From: an uncultured Paracoccaceae bacterium
GTDB taxonomy: Bacteria; Pseudomonadota; Alphaproteobacteria; Rhodobacterales; Rhodobacteraceae
Assembly (NCBI GenBank): GCA_947499715.1
Contig: CANMPL010000003.1
Coordinates: 186,001 to 250,000 of the forward strand
Reading direction: 5' to 3'
Length of the DNA stretch: 64,000 nucleotides
Position numbers and translations under genes: made by a program. Positions within the stretch are counted from its first letter, which is position 1. Each line of letters opens with the position of its first letter. Shown piece after piece: positions 27,802-38,070 of this stretch. The notes below the pieces were generated by a model, which ran no database searches, was not told the origin of the DNA, and saw only the letters and a program-made list of their open reading frames with translations.

Positions 27802-29169
27802 ATGACCAAACACCCCGCCAATTCCTGGGAAGCCCGCGCAGATGCGCATTCTTTCTACGGTTTCACCGATCTGCCCACGGTGGCCGAACGCGGCACCATC
27901 GTGCTGACCCACGGCAAGGGGCCTTACGTCTACGACGTGCACGGGCGGTCCTATCTTGATGGCAATTCAGGGCTGTGGAACATGGTCGCGGGCTTTGACC
28001 ATCCCGGCCTAATCGCAGCCGCCAAGGCGCAATATGACACCTTTCCCGGCTACCACGCCTTCTTTGGCCGCATGTCTGACCAGACCGTCATGCTGTCCGA
28101 AAAACTGGCAGAGGTATCGCCGTTTGAACGCGCCAAGGTGTTCTACACAAATTCGGGGTCAGAGGCGAATGACACCATGGTCAAAATGCTCTGGTTCCTT
28201 GCCGGGGCCGAGGGCAAGCCAGAACGCCGCAAGATCCTGACCCGCAAGAACGCCTATCACGGCGTCACGGCGGTCAGCGCCTCGATGACCGGCAAGCCTT
28301 ATAACAGCGTCTTTGGCCTGCCGCTCGATGGCTTTATCCACCTCACCTGCCCGCATTTCTGGCGCGAAGGGCAAGAGGGCGAGACAGAAGCGCAATTCAC
28401 CGCCCGCATGGCGCAAGAGCTGGAAGACACGATCCAGCGCGAGGGCCCCGATACAATCGCCGGGTTCTTTGCCGAACCGGTGATGGGCGCAGGTGGCGTC
28501 ATCCCGCCATCTGCCGGGTATTTTCAGGCGATCCAGCCCATCCTGCAAAAGCACGGCATCCCCCTGATCGCGGATGAGGTCATCACCGGCTTTGGCCGCA
28601 CCGGCAACACATGGGGTTGCGAAACCTACGACTTCATGCCCGACGCGATCATCTCGTCCAAGAACCTGACCGCGGGGTTCTTCCCCATGGGCGCCGTGAT
28701 CCTTGGCCCAGAACTTGGCGACCGCCTTCAGGCCGCGACCGAGGCGATCGAGGAATTCCCACACGGCTTCACCGCCTCTGGCCACCCCGTCGGCTGTGCC
28801 ATCGCACTGAAAGCCATCGACGTGGTGATGAACGAGGGTTTGATTGAAAATGTGCAAGCTTTGACCCCAATGTTCGAGGCCGGACTGGCCCGTATCGCAG
28901 AAAAAACCAACATCGGAGAATGGCGCGGCAAGGGCCTGATGGGCGCGGTTGAGGCGGTGAAGGACAAAGACACCAAAACGCCCTTCGACGGATCGCTTTC
29001 TGTCAGCGAACGCATCGCCAACGCCTGCACCGATCAGGGCCTGATCTGCCGCCCGCTCGGGCAAGCTGTCGTGCTCTGCCCGGCCTTCATCATGACCGAA
29101 GTGCAAATGGAAGAGATGTTCGACAAACTAAACCGCGCGCTGGATGACGTTTTTGCAGAGGTGGGGTGA
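27802..29169 (+). CDS. Class III aminotransferase (putrescine/GABA/beta-alanine type)
   Basis: A 455-residue PLP enzyme of the omega-amino acid/polyamine transaminase group. Visible features are YTNSGSEANDT, ITRK-like AYHGVT, the ADEVITGFGRTG aspartate block, and SSKNLTAG with PLP-binding Lys287. AGAGG precedes the ATG at 27802; an upstream in-frame GTG lacks a ribosome site. It could transaminate putrescine, its aldehyde product's partner, or GABA to close the pathway started by the ligases and oxidase. Confidence 0.93.
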   Translation: MTKHPANSWEARADAHSFYGFTDLPTVAERGTIVLTHGKGPYVYDVHGRSYLDGNSGLWNMVAGFDHPGLIAAAKAQYDTFPGYHAFFGRMSDQTVMLSEKLAEVSPFERAKVFYTNSGSEANDTMVKMLWFLAGAEGKPERRKILTRKNAYHGVTAVSASMTGKPYNSVFGLPLDGFIHLTCPHFWREGQEGETEAQFTARMAQELEDTIQREGPDTIAGFFAEPVMGAGGVIPPSAGYFQAIQPILQKHGIPLIADEVITGFGRTGNTWGCETYDFMPDAIISSKNLTAGFFPMGAVILGPELGDRLQAATEAIEEFPHGFTASGHPVGCAIALKAIDVVMNEGLIENVQALTPMFEAGLARIAEKTNIGEWRGKGLMGAVEAVKDKDTKTPFDGSLSVSERIANACTDQGLICRPLGQAVVLCPAFIMTEVQMEEMFDKLNRALDDVFAEVG

Positions 29170-29192
29170 ATGTCTGCTTTGAGCCCTGAGCG

Positions 29193-29492
29193 TTACTCGT
29201 AAACCTTGCCCAAAAGTATGATCTGTGCAGCCTGTCGCCACGCGTTTTCGTCTGCGAAGGTGCCCCCCAGCTTTCCCAGCCTATTGTCTTTAGCGCCCGC
29301 GACCGCAGCTTCGAGAAAATCGCCAATGTTGGTATTCTCCCAACCGTACATGGAGCCATAAGGGCTTGACGGCTTTGACTTATTTGCAGCGCTCGCCGCT
29401 TCCCAATCCTCAAAAAGGGTCTCAAGGAAGCTGAGAAAGGTGTCCAGATCGTGTACCTTTCGGACAGCCTCATCAGAAGCAAACTGTTCCAT
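29193..29492 (-). CDS. DUF7660-like small protein
   Basis: A 99-residue acidic cytosolic protein. WENTNIGDFLEAA and AWRQAAQIILLGKVYE match the pattern of the DUF7660 family, where a Trp-x-Asn-x-x-hydrophobic motif precedes a closing KVYE. The ATG at 29492 follows GAGGA; a TTG nine codons earlier has none. Members of this family often occur as isolated accessory genes of unknown role. It is convergent with the aminotransferase gene. Confidence 0.7.
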   Translation of the reverse strand: MEQFASDEAVRKVHDLDTFLSFLETLFEDWEAASAANKSKPSSPYGSMYGWENTNIGDFLEAAVAGAKDNRLGKLGGTFADENAWRQAAQIILLGKVYE

Positions 29493-29540
29493 ACCATCCT
29501 CGCCATTCCGTTGCTTCAATCATTGATAGCAAGAACTTCT

Positions 29541-29575
29541 GGAGTTGTCCGCTTCGTCCCGCAAAGCGGACCTCC
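29541..29575. repeat. Hairpin GTCCGCTT/AAGCGGAC between phaR and the DUF7660 gene
   Basis: GTCCGCTT at 29547-29554 pairs with AAGCGGAC at 29564-29571, extended by GGAG/CTCC with a two-base bulge. It follows the phaR stop on the minus strand. There is no U tract. Similar tgtccgctt hairpins are scattered in roseobacter intergenic DNA. Confidence 0.5.
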
Positions 29576-29576
29576 C

Positions 29577-30125
29577 CTACTTCCCCATCTTATTCAGCTT
29601 GTCCTGCATCGCCTTCAGCTGCGCCTTGATGTCATCAAGATCACCGTCATCGTCATCCGCTTCCTTCGCAGGCGCAGAATTGCCGGGCATCATGCCGCCG
29701 GTCATCGCTTTGAAAAACGCCTCTTGCTGCGCGCGCATCGCGTCAAAACCGGGCATGGATGACATCGGGCTTGCCTTGGTCATATTCTCCATCGCCTTGC
29801 TTTGCCCCTCGCGCAGCATCTCAAAGCTGGCTTGCAGGAACGATGGTACGACACTGGCGGCTTGCGTGGTATAGCTGCGCACCAGATCCGTCAGGATATC
29901 GGTCCCCAGCACGCTTTCGCCGCGGCTTTCGTGTTCGGCAATGATCTGAAGCAGATACTGCCGGGTCAAATCATCACCTGATTTGAGATCGACAATCTGA
30001 ACCTCGCGCCCCTCACGGATGAACGACGCGATATCTTCAAGCGTCACATAGTCGCTCGTCTCCGTATTATAGAGCCGCCGGCTCGCGTAGCGCTTGATCA
30101 GCAGTGGTTTATCGGTCGAAGCCAC
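29577..30125 (-). CDS. phaR: Polyhydroxyalkanoate synthesis repressor PhaR
   Basis: PhaR senses PHA granules and represses phasin and its own gene. The 182-residue product has the PHB accumulation regulatory domain: LLIKRYASRRLYNTETSDYV at 8-27 followed by DIASFIREGREVQIVDLKSG and DLTRQYLLQII. A Met/Gln-rich middle and a C-terminal coiled segment (DDIKAQLKAMQDKLNKM) complete it. The start is GTG with GGGAGGG upstream. TGC-rich boxes at 30148-30182 fit autoregulation. It lies beside phaP and phaC, all on the minus strand. Confidence 0.95.
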   Translation of the reverse strand: MASTDKPLLIKRYASRRLYNTETSDYVTLEDIASFIREGREVQIVDLKSGDDLTRQYLLQIIAEHESRGESVLGTDILTDLVRSYTTQAASVVPSFLQASFEMLREGQSKAMENMTKASPMSSMPGFDAMRAQQEAFFKAMTGGMMPGNSAPAKEADDDDGDLDDIKAQLKAMQDKLNKMGK

Positions 30126-30147
30126 GAGGCGTCCCTCCCAAGACGTG

Positions 30148-30182
30148 TTGCAGTGCAGAGAAGCCTAAGCGGCGTTGCAGCA
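30148..30182. promoter_or_regulatory. PhaR-type TGC boxes upstream of phaR
   Basis: TTGCAGTGCAG at 30148-30158 and TTGCAGCA at 30175-30182 lie 23-57 bases before the phaR start, with a further TGCTGCA at 30210-30216. They match the TGC-rich operators described for Paracoccus denitrificans PhaR. Binding is inferred. Confidence 0.6.
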
Positions 30183-30230
30183 AAAAGAAAGAAAATAGCG
30201 CGGCAAAAGTGCTGCATCCGTTCGGGCACG

Positions 30231-30263
30231 AAAAAAGGCGCACCTGAAATAAGGTGCGCCTTT
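30231..30263 (-). terminator. Rho-independent terminator of phaP
   Basis: Read on the minus strand, a 12-bp perfect stem AAAGGCGCACCT/AGGTGCGCCTTT with a six-base loop is followed by more T residues. It lies 45 bases beyond the phaP stop and isolates phasin transcripts from phaR. Confidence 0.92.
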
Positions 30264-30307
30264 AACTTGTCAGGACCTCAGGGAGGCAAGGTCCAACAGG
30301 GAGAGGT

Positions 30308-30751
30308 TTACTTTGTTGTTGCCTTCTTGGCAGCAGCAGTCATCTCGTCAGTGGCTTTCTTTGCAGCAGCAGTCATGTCCTCGGACACGTCTTTGCCAGC
30401 AGCCATCATCAGTTCCATTGTCTTGGTCTGGACCGATTTTGCGATCTCAGCGAAGGCAGCCATGTGCTCGGCAGCAGCTTCAGCAGATGTCGAGGCAAAG
30501 TCAGTCATCGACTTGGCGTAGTCAGCAGGCTCTTTCTTTGCTTTGGACAGGTCCTGCAGTTTGGCCAGTGTGTCGGCAGCCCACTTTGCGGACAGCTCGG
30601 ACGACTTAGAAGCCGCTTCGATGTTCACTGCGGACAGCTTTTCAGCCAGTGTTGTCTGTGACTTGAACGCATCTTCCATTGCTTTTGTGTCAACTGGGAA
30701 TGCGCCCATCATGTCTTTGAAGACAGCGGAGAAATCTTGTGTTTTAGCCAT
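30308..30751 (-). CDS. phaP: Phasin family protein
   Basis: Phasins coat PHA granules. The 147-residue product is almost wholly helical, rich in Ala, Lys, Met and Asp, and begins MAKTQDFSAVFKDMMGAFPVD. The core includes SAKWAADTLAKLQDLSKAKK and ASTSAEAAAEHMAAFAEIAK, typical of the phasin_2 family, then a repeated TAAAKKAT tail like the end of histone-like phasins. The gene has its own terminator and an upstream region with three PhaR-type boxes, as expected for a strongly regulated structural protein. Confidence 0.95.
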   Translation of the reverse strand: MAKTQDFSAVFKDMMGAFPVDTKAMEDAFKSQTTLAEKLSAVNIEAASKSSELSAKWAADTLAKLQDLSKAKKEPADYAKSMTDFASTSAEAAAEHMAAFAEIAKSVQTKTMELMMAAGKDVSEDMTAAAKKATDEMTAAAKKATTK

Positions 30752-30824
30752 TGGTCTCAACCTTTATGTTTGCGGTGCAGCCGGGAGGTGCTGCGTGTTT
30801 TCTATCTGGTGACCTGAAGATACG

Positions 30825-30887
30825 TGCTGCGCTGCAGCATTTCAAGCTTTTTTCTGCGCTGCAGCATAAGTTTTTTCTGCACCTGCA
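30825..30887. promoter_or_regulatory. Three PhaR-type TGC boxes upstream of phaP
   Basis: TGCTGCGCTGCAGCA at 30825-30839, CTGCGCTGCAGCA at 30854-30866 and CTGCACCTGCA at 30877-30887 stand 23-29 bases apart, separated by T-rich runs, 70-140 bases before the phaP start. The first two are nearly identical. They are the best candidates for PhaR operators in the window. The rest of the 242-bp gap between phaP and phaC holds no gene. Confidence 0.72.
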
Positions 30888-30993
30888 TAATACTCTGAAA
30901 ACACAGCGATTTTCGCGGCATAGCCCTATTCCAAAGGGGCAAACACCCGGCAAATCGGAAAAGCTATGGCGCGAAATGGGCCCCGCAGCCACA

Positions 30994-32799
30994 TTATTTT
31001 GAGTCGTTTCGCTTCACATAAGACCCCGGCGCCGCCTCAAGAATTGGATGGCTGGCATCCCCCGGCACACGGGCCGCGACCTTCTTGCCGGACTTTTTCG
31101 ACAGCCATTTATCCCACAAGGGCCACCAAGACCCCGCGTGCCGATCGGCATCGGCCTGCCAGTCTTCAGGCGTCAGGTTCAAATCGGGGTTGGTCCAATG
31201 GCCATACTTGTTCTTGTGCGGCGGGTTCACGATCCCCGCGATATGGCCAGAGCCTGCCAGAATAAAGGTCTTGTCCTTTGACCCCATTTTCTGAATGCCG
31301 CGATAGCTGCTTTTCCACGCAGCGATGTGATCGGTCTCGCAGGCAATGGCGCAAACCGGCACGTCGACATCCGCGATATGGGCGCGGTCGCCCGCAATTT
31401 CGAACCCGGTCGTCGCGAACTCATCGCCCTGACACAGGCCGCGCAGATATTCCTTGGCCATGGTGCCCGGTAAATTGGTGCCGTCGCCATTCCAATACAG
31501 CAGATCAAATGCAGGCGGCGCCTGCCCCATCATATAGCTCTTGATCGCGGGGCCGTAGATCAGGTCGTTGGACCGCAGATAGCTAAAGGTCCGCGACATA
31601 TAGAAACTGTCCAGAATGCCAGCTTCGTCCACTTCATCCTCGATGCCCTGCACGAAATCCTCGTCCAGAAACACGCCAACCTCGCCCTGATCGGAAAAAT
31701 CCGTCAGCGTGGTAAAGAATGTGGCCGAATTGACGGAACTATCGCCGCGATGCTTCAGCAATGAAAGCGTCAGCGACAACGTCGTGCCCGCGATGCAATA
31801 GCCCACCGTGTTGATCTTTTTGACGCCGCAGATGTCTTTGACCTCTGCGATGGCGCGCATATAGCCGGCTTCGACATAGTCCGACATCGATGTATCGCGA
31901 TAGCTGGCATCGGGGTTCACCCAAGAGACGACAAACAGGGTATAGCCCTGATCGACGATCCACTTGATCAGCGAATTCTGCGGCTTGAGGTCAAGGATGT
32001 AGAACTTGTTAATCCACGGCGGAAAGATCAGCAAAGGCGTCGCATGCACCTTTTCAGTCGTCGGCGCATATTGGATCAGCTCAAACAAATGATTGCGGTA
32101 AACAACGGACCCTTCGGTCGTGGCAAGGTTTTCGCCCACCTGAAACGCGTCCTTGTCGGCAAGGGTCACGACCAGATCGCCGTTGTTCGCCTCCAGGTCG
32201 CGCACAAGGTTCTCCAGCCCCTTCACAAGGCTTTCGCCCTCGGTTTCCACCGCCAGCGACAGCGCCTCTGGGTTGGTGGCCAGAAAGTTGGTGGGGCTGA
32301 ACAGATCGACAATCTGCTGGCTGAAATACTGCAACCGTTTCTTTTCACCCGCGTCCAGATCGGTCACATCCTCAACCGCCTGTTGCACGGCGGCGGCATT
32401 GATCAGATATTGCTGCTTGATGAAGTTGAAATAGGGGTTGGTGTCCCACAGCTCGCTTTTAAACCTTGGATCGCTGGGGCCGGAATCTTCGGGGGCCGCA
32501 ATCTTGCCCTGCGCCAGCACATGCTGCGCCTCAACAAAATGTTTCACCGACTGTGACCAATATCCCATCTGATGCTCGATCAGCTTGGCCGGATTTTGCA
32601 TCATTTCGGTCCAATAGGCCCCTGCGGCCTTCAAATACAGGTCGTCAGATGGCCCCTGCAAGGCAGGTGGCACCGCCCGTCCCTGCCCGATTGCACCAAG
32701 GAGTCGCTGGGTCAATTCCTCAACCCGCGCAAGATTTGCCTCTAGATTTGCTAGATTTTTACCAGATGTTGCGTCTTCGGTGACATCTTTGGTTGTCAT
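30994..32799 (-). CDS. phaC: Class I poly(3-hydroxyalkanoate) synthase
   Basis: PhaC polymerises 3-hydroxyacyl-CoA. The 601-residue protein has the synthase N-terminal domain (YWSQSVKHFVEAQHVLAQG) and an alpha/beta hydrolase domain with the modified lipase box GYCIAG at 333-338, nucleophile Cys335, and the catalytic His in GSGHIAGIVNPP. PWINKFYILDLKP at 261-273 is the usual active-site block. Length matches class I enzymes, which need no PhaE/PhaR subunit. AGGAATAG precedes the ATG. Divergent from phaZ across 68 bp. Confidence 0.97.
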   Translation of the reverse strand: MTTKDVTEDATSGKNLANLEANLARVEELTQRLLGAIGQGRAVPPALQGPSDDLYLKAAGAYWTEMMQNPAKLIEHQMGYWSQSVKHFVEAQHVLAQGKIAAPEDSGPSDPRFKSELWDTNPYFNFIKQQYLINAAAVQQAVEDVTDLDAGEKKRLQYFSQQIVDLFSPTNFLATNPEALSLAVETEGESLVKGLENLVRDLEANNGDLVVTLADKDAFQVGENLATTEGSVVYRNHLFELIQYAPTTEKVHATPLLIFPPWINKFYILDLKPQNSLIKWIVDQGYTLFVVSWVNPDASYRDTSMSDYVEAGYMRAIAEVKDICGVKKINTVGYCIAGTTLSLTLSLLKHRGDSSVNSATFFTTLTDFSDQGEVGVFLDEDFVQGIEDEVDEAGILDSFYMSRTFSYLRSNDLIYGPAIKSYMMGQAPPAFDLLYWNGDGTNLPGTMAKEYLRGLCQGDEFATTGFEIAGDRAHIADVDVPVCAIACETDHIAAWKSSYRGIQKMGSKDKTFILAGSGHIAGIVNPPHKNKYGHWTNPDLNLTPEDWQADADRHAGSWWPLWDKWLSKKSGKKVAARVPGDASHPILEAAPGSYVKRNDSK

Positions 32800-32820
32800 A
32801 ATCTATTCCTATGCCTACTT

Positions 32821-32850
32821 TGCAGGTGCAGCATTGCAGGTGCAGTGCAA
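32821..32850. promoter_or_regulatory. PhaR-type TGC boxes between phaC and phaZ
   Basis: TGCAGGTGCAGCA at 32821-32833 runs straight into TTGCAGGTGCAGTGCAA at 32834-32850. The pair fills the middle of the 68-bp gap between the divergent synthase and depolymerase starts, so one bound repressor could act on both. Binding is inferred from motif similarity with the phaP and phaR boxes. Confidence 0.65.
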
Positions 32851-32867
32851 CATCAGGAGTGTTTCGA

Positions 32868-34148
32868 ATGAAGTATATGATGACCTATGACCTGATGGAA
32901 GCCACGCGCAACACCAATCAGTGGTTGGGCGCGACAGCACGCGCCTTTGCAAGCTACCCCGCGATGGCAATGACAGCGAACCCATTCATGGACTGGCTCG
33001 GCGCCTGGGGCGATGTGACGGAACGCACATTCGCCCGCATGGTTGTCAAACCGGACTGGAACATTCCGACCATTTCGATGGAAGACGGCCAGGACCACGT
33101 GGTCGAGGTTGAGACAGTGCTCAGCCGTCCCTTTGGTGATCTGATCCACTTTAGCGTTATTGGCCGCAAACCCATGGCCCGCCGTGTTTTGCTGGTCGCG
33201 CCGATGTCCGGCCACTACGCCACGCTGCTGCGCAAGACAGTCATTTCATTGCTGCCCGATTGCGAAGTCTACATCACCGATTGGCACAACGCCCGCGACA
33301 TTCCGGTCAGCGCTGGCAAGTTCGATGTGGAAGACTACACGCTCTACCTTGTCGACTTCATGAAAGAACTCGGCAGCGATATCCACGTCCTCGCCGTCTG
33401 CCAGCCCGCACCGCTGGCGCTGGCCGCCACCGCCTATCTGGCGGAAGAAGACCCCAAGGCGCAGCCGCGCACCCTGACCCTGATCGGCGGCCCCATCGAC
33501 CCAGAGGCGAATCACACCGAAGTCACCGACTTTGGCCGCTCTGTCACGATGGGCCAGTTGGAAGAGACCATGATCCAGCGTGTGGGCTTCAAATATGACG
33601 GCGTTGGCCGCATGGTCTACCCCGGCCTTTTGCAACTTGCCTCATTCATCTCGATGAACGGCGAAATGCACGCAACCGCCTTCCGCGACCAGATCATGAA
33701 AGTGGCGCAGGGCGACGCGTCAGAGCATGACAAGCACAACGCCTTTTACGATGAATACCTCGCTGTGATGGACATGACGGCTGAATTCTACCTCTCGACG
33801 GTCGAACGCATCTTCAAAAACCGCGACATTGCCCGTAACGACTTTGAGGTCGCAGGCCGCAAGGTCGATATCGGCAAGATCACCACCGTCGCCGTCAAGA
33901 TTGTCGAAGGCGAAAACGACGACATCTCGGCCCCCGGCCAATGCCTTGCCGCCCTGCCCTTGCTGACCGGCCTGCCTGACGACAAAAAAGCCAGCCACCT
34001 TGAACCCGGCGCGGGCCACTACGGCATCTTCGCCGGTGGCAAATGGCGGCGCAATATACGCCCGCTGGTGCTGGATTTCATCGACGCCAATGCCGCCGCC
34101 CCCAAAGCGCCCGCCAAGCGCAGCGCAAAGGTCGTGAATTTGAAGTGA
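32868..34148 (+). CDS. phaZ: Intracellular polyhydroxyalkanoate depolymerase
   Basis: PhaZ degrades native PHA granules. The 426-residue protein matches the intracellular depolymerase family: MKYMMTYDLMEATRNTNQWL at the start, PFGDLIHF, and a lipase-like elbow VCQPA at 177-181 with Cys178 as the likely nucleophile. The C-terminal region has LEPGAGHYGIFAGGKWR with the catalytic His. ATG 32868 follows AGGAG; an earlier frame would read through the regulatory repeats. Paired divergently with phaC. Confidence 0.95.
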   Translation: MKYMMTYDLMEATRNTNQWLGATARAFASYPAMAMTANPFMDWLGAWGDVTERTFARMVVKPDWNIPTISMEDGQDHVVEVETVLSRPFGDLIHFSVIGRKPMARRVLLVAPMSGHYATLLRKTVISLLPDCEVYITDWHNARDIPVSAGKFDVEDYTLYLVDFMKELGSDIHVLAVCQPAPLALAATAYLAEEDPKAQPRTLTLIGGPIDPEANHTEVTDFGRSVTMGQLEETMIQRVGFKYDGVGRMVYPGLLQLASFISMNGEMHATAFRDQIMKVAQGDASEHDKHNAFYDEYLAVMDMTAEFYLSTVERIFKNRDIARNDFEVAGRKVDIGKITTVAVKIVEGENDDISAPGQCLAALPLLTGLPDDKKASHLEPGAGHYGIFAGGKWRRNIRPLVLDFIDANAAAPKAPAKRSAKVVNLK

Positions 34149-34259
34149 CGCGTTGCGGGCACAGTTCACCTGGCCCGTCCGCTGACCCTTTAGAAAATCG
34201 CAGCGCCAAAGGTTAACCTATGGTAATGATCGTTCAATTCGGACGACGTCAGAGGCACC

Positions 34260-34835
34260 ATGGCCGACAGCACCACATTTTCCTGCGAATGCGGCGTGAT
34301 CCACGGCGTTCTGACGGATATCTCTGAAAAGACCGGCACCGGGATCATTTGTCACTGCTCTCAATGTCGCGCGGCAGAGGTTTATCTGGATCAACCCGAC
34401 CCCGAAGACGACGGTGTCGCGATCTTTCAGACCACCTGCGATCACGTGACCTTTCACGCCGGGGCCGACAAGATGTTCGCCTTCAGCTTTGATGAGGGCA
34501 AGCTGATCCGCTGGTATGCAAGCTGTTGTAAAGTCCCGCTTTTCAACACGATGTCCGAACCCAAAAGCGGCTTTGTCGGCGTCATCGTCGATCGGTTGGC
34601 AGACAAAACCCCCTTGGGCCGGATCCGCGCGATGCTTTATCAAACCGGCGACAACGGCAAACAATCTCATACCGGGCTACGCCATGTGATTGCGGGCGGC
34701 ACCAAACGTGCAGCCAAGATGCGTCTGTCAGGAAAGTGGAAGAAGAGCCCCTTTTTCGGCCGCTCAGGCAAGCCGATCAAAAAGGTGCATGTCCTCAGCA
34801 AGATTGAAAAACATCAACTGCCGCTGACGGACTGA
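34260..34835 (+). CDS. DUF6151/GFA-like zinc-binding protein
   Basis: The 191-residue protein has the cysteine pattern of the glutathione-dependent formaldehyde-activating (GFA) fold: FSCECGVIHG, then CHCSQCRAA, and YASCCKVPLFN. These would hold structural and catalytic zinc ions. Later basic stretches (RAAKMRLSGKWKKSP) resemble the DUF6151 subgroup. Enzymatic activity is not established for it. Transcribed alone, converging on katG with a shared hairpin. Confidence 0.82.
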   Translation: MADSTTFSCECGVIHGVLTDISEKTGTGIICHCSQCRAAEVYLDQPDPEDDGVAIFQTTCDHVTFHAGADKMFAFSFDEGKLIRWYASCCKVPLFNTMSEPKSGFVGVIVDRLADKTPLGRIRAMLYQTGDNGKQSHTGLRHVIAGGTKRAAKMRLSGKWKKSPFFGRSGKPIKKVHVLSKIEKHQLPLTD

Positions 34836-34859
34836 CGCGGGGCCGTTTCCAGCCCCGCG
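34836..34859. terminator. Shared hairpin between DUF6151 gene and katG
   Basis: CGCGGGGC pairs with GCCCCGCG over an eight-base loop in the 33-bp gap between two convergent stops. There is no U tract on either side, so it is a weak or Rho-assisted bidirectional terminator. Confidence 0.6.
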
Positions 34860-34868
34860 CCCATTCAT

Positions 34869-37146
<2,278 letters not shown>

Positions 37147-38070
37147 ATGAAAAACCTGACCCTCAAACAGTTCCGCTATTTCGAAGCCCTGGCCGAAGCC
37201 GGTCATTTTGGCCGCGCCGCTGACATCTGCGGCATCTCGCAACCGGCCCTGTCGATGCAGATAAAAGAGCTTGAAACCTCGCTGGGTGCGGTCCTTTTTG
37301 AACGTGGCCCCCGGCAGGTCCAGCTGTCACACTTTGGCGAGGCTTTTCGCGCCCGCACCCGTGACATTCTGCGTAGCGTCGATGAACTCGGCGACCTTGC
37401 CCGTGCCAGTCAGGACGGCATGGTGGGCCGCCTGCGCATCGGCGTGATCCCGACGATTGCGCCCTATTTGTTGCCGCGCCTGATCGGACGATTGCAAGAC
37501 AGCCACGCGGGCCTTGATATCCACATCCGCGAAACCCTGACCCCACGCCTGATCACAGAACTTGGCGATGGCCGCATCGACACCGCCATCGTCGCCCTGC
37601 CCGTCTCTGAACCCGCCTTTTCCGAAGTCGCCTTGTTTGACGAAAACTTCGTGCTGATCCGCCCCGCAGCAGAGGCAGGCCGCCCCGTCCCCAGCCCCGA
37701 AGCCCTGCGCGACATGCGGCTCTTGTTGCTGGAAGAAGGCCATTGCTTTCGCGATCAGGCCCTGTCGTTTTGCAGCCTGCCGACCGTGCGCCCGCACGAG
37801 GGGTTGGACGGCAGCTCTCTGTCCACCTTGGTGCAAATGGTCGGCGCGGGCCTTGGCGTCACGCTTTTGCCGGATATGGCCGTGGGGGTCGAAACCCGCT
37901 CTGCTGATGTGACCGTGGCGCGCTTTCCCGCGCCGCAACCGGCGCGCAAGATTGGCATGATCTGGCGCAAAACCAGCCCGCTGGCCGATCAGCTGCGGAT
38001 CATCGCGCAGGTGGTCAAAGATGCCGCTACCGCAGCACCAGCGGCGCCGTCATCCAATCGCGCAGGATGA
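37147..38070 (+). CDS. oxyR: Hydrogen-peroxide-sensing LysR regulator OxyR
   Basis: The 307-residue protein has an N-terminal winged helix (LKQFRYFEALAEAGHFGRAA) and a LysR effector domain. Cys200 and Cys209 in GHCFRDQALSFC have the nine-position offset of the E. coli redox pair Cys199/Cys208, so it should form the activating disulfide. Divergent to katG, its expected target. The final 44 bp overlap the 3' end of the convergent hydrolase gene. Confidence 0.95.
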   Translation: MKNLTLKQFRYFEALAEAGHFGRAADICGISQPALSMQIKELETSLGAVLFERGPRQVQLSHFGEAFRARTRDILRSVDELGDLARASQDGMVGRLRIGVIPTIAPYLLPRLIGRLQDSHAGLDIHIRETLTPRLITELGDGRIDTAIVALPVSEPAFSEVALFDENFVLIRPAAEAGRPVPSPEALRDMRLLLLEEGHCFRDQALSFCSLPTVRPHEGLDGSSLSTLVQMVGAGLGVTLLPDMAVGVETRSADVTVARFPAPQPARKIGMIWRKTSPLADQLRIIAQVVKDAATAAPAAPSSNRAG

